Shown here: piece after piece, positions 6,516 to 10,101 of the stretch | How positions within the stretch are numbered: the stretch's first letter is position 1 | How the letters are laid out: each line of letters begins with the position of its first letter | NCBI GenBank assembly: GCA_016296345.1 | Contig: JAEDJL010000054.1 | Coordinates: 1-10,101 of the forward strand | DNA: 10,101 nucleotides | Direction of reading: 5' to 3' | Origin: Bacteroidales bacterium | GTDB lineage: Bacteria; Bacteroidota; Bacteroidia; Bacteroidales; P3 | The notes under the pieces: generated by a model | Database searches by the model: none | Told to the model about the DNA's origin: nothing | What the model saw: the letters and a program-made list of their open reading frames with translations, nothing else | Made by a program: the position numbers and the translations under genes

Positions 6516-6557
6516 AATACAAAAGGTATGCAAGCAGTTCAACATACCTTTTGTATT
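6516..6557. terminator. 15-bp perfect stem-loop, probable bidirectional terminator
   Basis: AATACAAAAGGTATG (6516-6530) is perfectly complementary to 6543-6557 across a 12-base loop. On the plus strand an A-rich stretch precedes it and the right arm is T-rich, followed by CATTTG. On the minus strand it is followed by a long T-rich tract. Placed 22 bases after the lipoprotein stop, it most likely ends that transcript. Confidence 0.6.
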
Positions 6558-6613
6558 CATTTGAAATAGTACAGTCTCTGCCGGCATAATTATAGGTCGA
6601 TAAACAGTAAAAA

Positions 6614-6645
6614 TTTGCATAAATGGCAATAATATTGTAATTTTG
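6614..6645 (+). promoter_or_regulatory. Promoter of the three-gene SecB-like operon
   Basis: TTTG at 6614-6617, a 20-base spacer and TAATTTTG at 6638-6645 match the Bacteroides consensus. Transcription would start near 6652, leaving a leader of about 90 bases before the ATG at 6743. It shows the three following genes form a unit separate from the lipoprotein. Confidence 0.8.
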
Positions 6646-6663
6646 CGGACGGAAAGAATGAAG

Positions 6664-6720
6664 CAAAACGGCTCTTTGCAATGTTTTGTTTGAAACAAAA
6701 GCAGTCGGTTTGTCGTTTTG
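6664..6720 (+). promoter_or_regulatory. Dyad-rich leader of the SecB-like operon
   Basis: Between the predicted start of transcription and the first gene lie TTTTGTTT-G-AAACAAAA (6684-6700), a perfect 8-bp palindrome about a single base, and CAAAACG (6664-6670), which is repeated inverted at 6714-6720. The central palindrome has too short a loop to be a good RNA hairpin and is better read as a protein-binding site, possibly for autoregulation. This is an inference from symmetry only. Confidence 0.4.
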
Positions 6721-6742
6721 AAGATATAAATTGAATAAGGAT

Positions 6743-6988
6743 ATGGATTTACTGCAAGAGGTGTTGGATTACTTCGCCAACACTCCGAAAGAACAAATCA
6801 ATAAAGATTGGGAAGAAATCGAGAGACAACACAGCTCCGACATTACAGCCAACGAATTTGAGGCTTATCTGAACGGATTGAACGAGGGCGTTTATAATTT
6901 GTTCGGCTCGATTAAGAGCAGTGATGTTACATCTGAGTATAATGAAAATTATGATAACAGCTGCAGCTCTATTGCTGACGCAGCTTAA
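6743..6988 (+). CDS. Hypothetical 81-residue acidic protein, first gene of the SecB-like operon
   Basis: The N-terminal third is helical and charged: MDLLQEVLDYFANTPKEQIN then KDWEEIERQ. The pattern F-x-N-T-P-x-E-x-I-x-x-D-W-x-E recalls short uncharacterised Bacteroidota proteins (memory, not searched). The C-terminal part from about residue 58 is rich in serine, aspartate and asparagine (SSDVTSEYNENYDNSCSS) and looks disordered. No helix-turn-helix or other DNA-binding motif is evident. The ATG at 6743 is preferred over an in-frame TTG at 6731. The next gene starts 12 bases after the stop. Being small, acidic and partly disordered and leading the operon, it could be an antitoxin or a client of the SecB-like protein; that role is inferred. 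Confidence 0.75.
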   Translation: MDLLQEVLDYFANTPKEQINKDWEEIERQHSSDITANEFEAYLNGLNEGVYNLFGSIKSSDVTSEYNENYDNSCSSIADAA

Positions 6989-7000
6989 TGATTTGGTAAT

Positions 7001-7414
7001 ATGGACAAAGCATTGTTTAGTTTTGATGGCTTTCAGGTTAGAAAGGCAATGGTAAATTTTGAAAATCTGCCGATAAACCCTAACATTGATATTACTTTTT
7101 CGGCAAACGGCAGCTTCAATAGTGCAAGTAATGTCTTCGAAGTTCATTTCGGTTTTTCATCAAGATTGACCGCAGACAAAGAAAGGGAAATTATTTCTGT
7201 CGATAGTGTTGCAAAATTCACCTTTTCTGAACCCATGCAATTAAAGACTATTCCGGACTATTTCTACTCAAATTCAATCGCTATATTGTTTCCATACATG
7301 AGAGCGTTCATCAGCACCATTTCTCTCCAAGCCAACGTATCCCCTCTTATCTTGCCAACTCTGAATATGACCAGGTTGGGAGAATCATTAAAAGAAAATT
7401 CCTCTCAGGAATAG
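7001..7414 (+). CDS. SecB-like chaperone-domain protein
   Basis: A 137-residue protein with the layout of SecB. The first part has the family's long beta strands: FDGFQVRKAMVNFENLP (8-24), IDITFSANGSF (29-39), NVFEVHFGFSSRLTADKERE (44-63) and VDSVAKFTFS (67-76). The C-terminal helix block, SIAILFPYMRAFISTISLQA (92-111) then SPLILPTLNM (114-123), aligns with the E. coli SecB stretch around ILFPYARECITSM and NLAPVNF. SecB-fold proteins hold unfolded clients, either for export or, in toxin-antitoxin-chaperone systems such as M. tuberculosis Rv1957, to stabilise an antitoxin. Bacteroidota generally lack canonical export SecB, and the neighbours here are small unknown genes, so a specialised role is more likely. 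It ends two bases before the next start codon, implying coupled translation. Confidence 0.78.
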   Translation: MDKALFSFDGFQVRKAMVNFENLPINPNIDITFSANGSFNSASNVFEVHFGFSSRLTADKEREIISVDSVAKFTFSEPMQLKTIPDYFYSNSIAILFPYMRAFISTISLQANVSPLILPTLNMTRLGESLKENSSQE

Positions 7415-7416
7415 CA

Positions 7417-7938
7417 ATGGAGTACAGGTTTCTTTATCAAGCTGTCAGAAACTCCGAAACCATTCCGGACAAGCCGTGTTTTTGTAGTCAAAATGCATGG
7501 TTGTCCAAAGGCTATTACTTTTGGGACACAGATATAAAGAACGCTCATTGGTGGGGCAAGGTTCACTACCAAAATAATTATATGATAGGAGAAACAGCTT
7601 GCGACAAAAATTCTCCATATCTATACGATTTGGTCGGAGATTTGGACAAAAGGCAAGAATTTTTCAAGATAAAAAATATTCTGAACCAAGAAACAGGCAA
7701 AGAGGTTCTTGTTGAAGATGTTATTCTCTTCCTTCGACACGTTATAAAGTTTCCATACAAAGCGATAAGAGCATATCCGTACAATTCCAAAAGGGCAGAT
7801 GATAATATTACAATACGATTTTCTGCCAACCACAAGGCTTTTATGCCAATCTCCGAGCCGTATCAAATTTGTGTTTTCGACCTTTCCTTTTTAGAAAAGC
7901 CGTTTGAAATAATCTACCCTCCGAGAAAGGCAGAATAA
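7417..7938 (+). CDS. Hypothetical 173-residue protein, possible ADP-ribosyltransferase-like fold
   Basis: I do not recognise a named family with certainty. Three stretches recall ADP-ribosyltransferase-like toxins in which a loop-strand-helix reads G-x-Y-F-x-x-x-x-x-x-A-x-x-W. They are RFLYQAVR (4-11, where a LYHGT-type strand would be), WLSKGYYFWDTDIKNAHWWG (28-47), and SEPYQICVFDLSFL (146-159), similar to the closing strand with IQICVRDP-type sequence; E147 could be the glutamate of the site. The histidine of the H-Y-E triad is replaced by Q8, so activity is uncertain. There is no signal peptide or membrane segment. It is the last gene of the operon, two bases after the SecB-like gene. A toxin or effector role is inferred from this pattern and position; a structural or enzymatic role of another kind is open. 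Confidence 0.72.
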   Translation: MEYRFLYQAVRNSETIPDKPCFCSQNAWLSKGYYFWDTDIKNAHWWGKVHYQNNYMIGETACDKNSPYLYDLVGDLDKRQEFFKIKNILNQETGKEVLVEDVILFLRHVIKFPYKAIRAYPYNSKRADDNITIRFSANHKAFMPISEPYQICVFDLSFLEKPFEIIYPPRKAE

Positions 7939-7966
7939 TTACTCATTTTATTTGTTTACAACAAAC

Positions 7967-7998
7967 GATGACGAGAGCAAAAAACGCTCTGCATCATC
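7967..7998. terminator. Imperfect hairpin between convergent genes
   Basis: GATGA (7967-7971) pairs with TCATC (7994-7998), and AGAGC (7974-7978) pairs with GCTCT (7986-7990), with a small internal loop and a seven-base loop. A short TTTGTT/AACAAA dyad lies just before it (7951-7965). The position between the stops of the 173-residue gene and the convergent fucosidase fits a shared terminator, but no strong T-run follows on either strand. Confidence 0.4.
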
Positions 7999-8015
7999 AT
8001 TTGCACCCGACAACT

Positions 8016-9368
8016 CTATCTCCAATCGAAGAGAAAAAGTTCTATCACTCTTTCGGGGGAGGTGGTGTCGCTCTTTTGCGGAAGGGTAAGGTGTATTCCG
8101 TGTGAGCAGGGGTCATAAGAGACTTTTTCTCCGCTTGCAAAGTCCTTTGCTGATTTTACTTTGGCATCAATCGGCAAGAAAAGCTCCCTCAGGCTGTCGT
8201 CCCAGACGTGAACGAACAGTCTGTCGCCCTTTCGGGTTGTCGCTCCCCAAGTCTGAACAGGCACATCGCCTGCCGTGGTTGCATAAATCGTCTCTCCGTA
8301 CTTTGCCAACCATGCTCCCACTTGTTCCAAACGCTGCAAGGCTGTTTCGGGAAGGCGTCCGTCGGCTTGCGGTCCTATGTTCAAGAGGAGGTTTGCTCCC
8401 TTGCCGGCAGCTCCCACAAGCAGACGTACAATCTCGTCGAGAGATTTGTAGTTTTGGTCGGTAATCCTGTATCCCCAAATGCCGTTCATCGTCTCACAAG
8501 TCTCCAATGGTAAAACGCTTATATCCATATTGCCCGAGTATCCGCCTTTGTTTTCGCCCGGAAGGTCTCTTTCAAACACCTGAATGTCTTCGCCGTTTGA
8601 GACATTGAGGTGATGATTGTTTGCAACAAGACAGTTGGGTTGCAAAGAGTGTATATGGTCATAGATTGGACGCATCTGCCAATCGAATTCTGTCGCATCG
8701 GTGTCGTGATCCCACACTCCGTCAAACCATATTGCCCCTATTTCTCCATAATTTGTGAGCAATTCGGTGAGCTGGTCGGTCATAAACTTGCAATATGCCT
8801 GCCAATCGGCTTTGGATTTGTCCTTTCCCGTGGTCTGACCTGTGCGACCCATGGGATAATCGTCCCTTCCCCAATCGACCAAAGAGTAATAGAGGTGAAG
8901 CCTTATGCCTTGTCGATGACATTCGTCGGCAAGTTCTTTCAACACATCTTTGCCCCAAGGTGTTGCATCGACAATGTTATATGGTGAATGTTTGGTTGCA
9001 AACATCGAAAAGCCGTCATGATGTCGGGTGGTGAAGCATATATACTTTGCTCCTGCCGCCTTGAAAGCCGAAACCCACTCTTTGGCATCGAAACCTGCGG
9101 GATAAAATCCTCCTGCCGCCTTGGCATACTCACTTTGCAACACTCCCTGACGGTTGAGATACCATTCGCCTTGGGCAAACATACTGTAAATTCCCCAATG
9201 GAGGAAAATTCCGAAGCCTGCATCGGCAAACTCTTGTCTCGATGCGATATTTTCTTTTGTGGGAACGTACTCAATCGAATTGTCGCTCACTATTTGAGCC
9301 TCAGCAACAGGGCTTAGCACAAGCAAAGCTGCCATAAGTGCAAAAAATTTGTTCAAATCAATTCTCAT
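8016..9368 (-). CDS. Secreted GH29 alpha-L-fucosidase
   Basis: A 450-residue retaining fucosidase expected to remove alpha-linked L-fucose from host or plant glycans in the periplasm. Residues 1-24 are a signal peptide (hydrophobic FFALMAALLVL, cleavage after AEA). GH29 signatures follow in order: RQEFADAGFGIFLHWGIYSM (44-63), GAKYICFTTRHHDGFSMFAT (106-125) with the paired histidines at 116-117, GIRLHLYYSLVDWGRDDYP (154-172), and EIGAIWFDGVWDHD (209-222) in which D216 is the expected nucleophile. NHHLN (251-255) and ANLLLNIGPQADGRLP (325-340) are also typical. A C-terminal beta domain begins near residue 355. The frame extends to an ATG at 9419, but the promoter overlaps that part, so the start at 9368 is preferred. 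The acid/base residue of GH29 is variable and I cannot fix it. Confidence 0.95.
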   Translation of the reverse strand: MRIDLNKFFALMAALLVLSPVAEAQIVSDNSIEYVPTKENIASRQEFADAGFGIFLHWGIYSMFAQGEWYLNRQGVLQSEYAKAAGGFYPAGFDAKEWVSAFKAAGAKYICFTTRHHDGFSMFATKHSPYNIVDATPWGKDVLKELADECHRQGIRLHLYYSLVDWGRDDYPMGRTGQTTGKDKSKADWQAYCKFMTDQLTELLTNYGEIGAIWFDGVWDHDTDATEFDWQMRPIYDHIHSLQPNCLVANNHHLNVSNGEDIQVFERDLPGENKGGYSGNMDISVLPLETCETMNGIWGYRITDQNYKSLDEIVRLLVGAAGKGANLLLNIGPQADGRLPETALQRLEQVGAWLAKYGETIYATTAGDVPVQTWGATTRKGDRLFVHVWDDSLRELFLPIDAKVKSAKDFASGEKVSYDPCSHGIHLTLPQKSDTTSPERVIELFLFDWR

Positions 9369-9389
9369 ATTCTTTGTTTTTTCTGTGTG

Positions 9390-9419
9390 CAAAGCTACAA
9401 ATAATAGTTGAAACGGCAA
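9390..9419 (-). promoter_or_regulatory. Promoter of the fucosidase gene
   Basis: On the minus strand TAGCTTTG at 9390-9397 matches TAnnTTTG, and a TTG at 9417-9419 lies 19 bases upstream as a partial -33 box. The -7 box is 21 bases before the start codon at 9368. Confidence 0.65.
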
Positions 9420-9441
9420 GTAAAATCACCTGTTTCGGGTA

Positions 9442-9472
9442 TTTGCCTCAAACGACAAACAATCTAATTTTG
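9442..9472 (+). promoter_or_regulatory. Promoter of the TonB-dependent receptor gene
   Basis: TTTG at 9442-9445, a 19-base spacer and TAATTTTG at 9465-9472 match the Bacteroides consensus, 34 bases before the receptor start codon. The -33 box lies only 22 bases from that of the divergent fucosidase promoter, so one regulator bound between them could affect both genes. Confidence 0.78.
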
Positions 9473-9506
9473 CAAACCGAAAAAACATAAAACAACAAAA
9501 GAAGAG

Positions 9507-10101
9507 ATGAAACAAAGAAATTACATTCTATTACTTGCGATGGTGCTTTTGAACATCATGACGCTCAAAGCCAATGCTCAAAGCGAAGACAGAGTGTGCA
9601 TAGAAGGTCATGTGTTTGACAAAGCGACAAAAGAAGCCGTGGCATACGCTTCTGTTGCCATTGAGGGAACAAAAACCGGCACAACAACAGACGAAGACGG
9701 CAACTTCATATTCCGAAAGATTGCTTCGGGAGAGTACACCATTGTGGTGAGTTGCATTGGTTATAAGACAGAACGCCACATTGTCGAAGTCAAAAGAGGA
9801 AGCGTTGCTCATGCTCACATAGAACTCATGCCCGAAGCCACAAGACTTGACGAGATTGTGGTGTCGGCAAATCGCAATGAGACCAATCGTAAAGAAGCTC
9901 CCGTGGTGGTAAATGTGTTGAGCGAGAAACAATTTGAGAAAAACAATGCACAAGACTTGGTTCAGAGCTTGGGTTTTCAAAGCGGAGTGAGAGTTGAGTA
10001 TAATTGTCAGAATTGTGGCTTTCCGCAAGTGAGGATAAATGGTTTGGAAGGACCATATACGCAGCTGCTTATCGACTCCAAACCTGTTATGAGTGCTTTG
10101 A
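9507..10101 (+). CDS. TonB-dependent outer-membrane receptor (partial, N-terminal 198 residues)
   Basis: The ATG at 9507 opens a frame that runs off the right edge, so the beta barrel is missing. Residues 1-24 are a signal peptide ending ANA. Residues about 31-107 are a carboxypeptidase-regulatory-like domain (IEGHVFDKATKEAVAYASVA, GTTTDEDGNFIFRKI, YTIVVSCIGY), common at the N-terminus of Bacteroidota receptors. DEIVVSANR (115-123) is the TonB-box region. The plug domain starts at APVVVNVLSEKQFEKNNAQD (131-150) and holds VRVEYNCQNCGFPQVRINGL (161-180) followed by EGPYTQLLIDSKPVM. The C167-x-x-C170 pair is notable; such plugs occur in receptors annotated for heme, metal or cobalamin-like substrates. 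No SusD partner is visible, so a sugar role is not shown. Confidence 0.92.
   Translation, partial: MKQRNYILLLAMVLLNIMTLKANAQSEDRVCIEGHVFDKATKEAVAYASVAIEGTKTGTTTDEDGNFIFRKIASGEYTIVVSCIGYKTERHIVEVKRGSVAHAHIELMPEATRLDEIVVSANRNETNRKEAPVVVNVLSEKQFEKNNAQDLVQSLGFQSGVRVEYNCQNCGFPQVRINGLEGPYTQLLIDSKPVMSAL

Noticed and set aside
6731..6742. TTG start at 6731 for the 81-residue protein
   Set aside because: An in-frame ATG at 6743 is four codons downstream and TTG starts are uncommon in this phylum; the difference is only four residues.
8016..9368. Treating the fucosidase and GH20 genes as one polysaccharide utilisation locus
   Set aside because: They are more than 5 kb apart with housekeeping genes between them, and no SusC/SusD pair is visible in the window.
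9369..9419. N-terminal extension of the fucosidase to an ATG at 9419
   Set aside because: It overlaps the fucosidase promoter boxes and would bury the signal peptide behind 17 residues.
9531..10028. 165-residue open frame on the minus strand opposite the TonB receptor
   Set aside because: The plus-strand frame has a signal peptide, CarboxypepD_reg-like domain and plug motifs; the minus frame has none and no promoter.

Overview
The window looks like a chromosomal segment of a Bacteroidota bacterium, probably Bacteroidales. Four things point there: repeated TTTG-N19/21-TAnnTTTG promoters (the Bacteroides-type -33/-7 boxes), weak ribosome binding sites, a TonB-dependent receptor with an N-terminal carboxypeptidase-regulatory-like domain, and secreted GH20 and GH29 glycosidases. 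Nothing recognisable as a transposase, integrase, CRISPR array, tRNA or rRNA is present.

Layout. At 1-2818 (minus strand) a secreted GH20 beta-N-acetylhexosaminidase is followed 30 bases later by a polysaccharide deacetylase that runs off the left edge, an amino-sugar glycan gene pair. At 2981-3077 (plus) lies the small SRP RNA, with its own promoter and a T-run. At 3111-4626 (minus) a GNAT acetyltransferase overlaps the start of mltG by 11 bases. The 329-base divergent gap 4627-4955 holds both promoters and an array of four 11-13 bp palindromes spaced 21-22 bp apart. At 4956-5861 (plus) is a phosphate butyryltransferase-type enzyme closed by a strong terminator, then a stand-alone PAS-domain protein (5943-6293) and a 44-residue lipoprotein (6359-6493).

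At 6614-7938 (plus) a promoter drives three tightly packed small genes: an 81-residue acidic protein, a SecB-like chaperone protein, and a 173-residue protein with a faint ADP-ribosyltransferase-like motif pattern. This is the most unusual part of the window and could be a chaperone-linked toxin-antitoxin or defence cassette; that reading is inference. At 8016-9368 (minus) is a secreted GH29 alpha-L-fucosidase. Divergent from it at 9507 is a TonB-dependent receptor that runs off the right edge.

Taken together, the hexosaminidase, deacetylase and fucosidase suggest use of fucosylated, N-acetylhexosamine-containing glycans such as mucin or host glycans. The ptb-type gene suggests acyl-phosphate metabolism. 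mltG and the SRP RNA are housekeeping.
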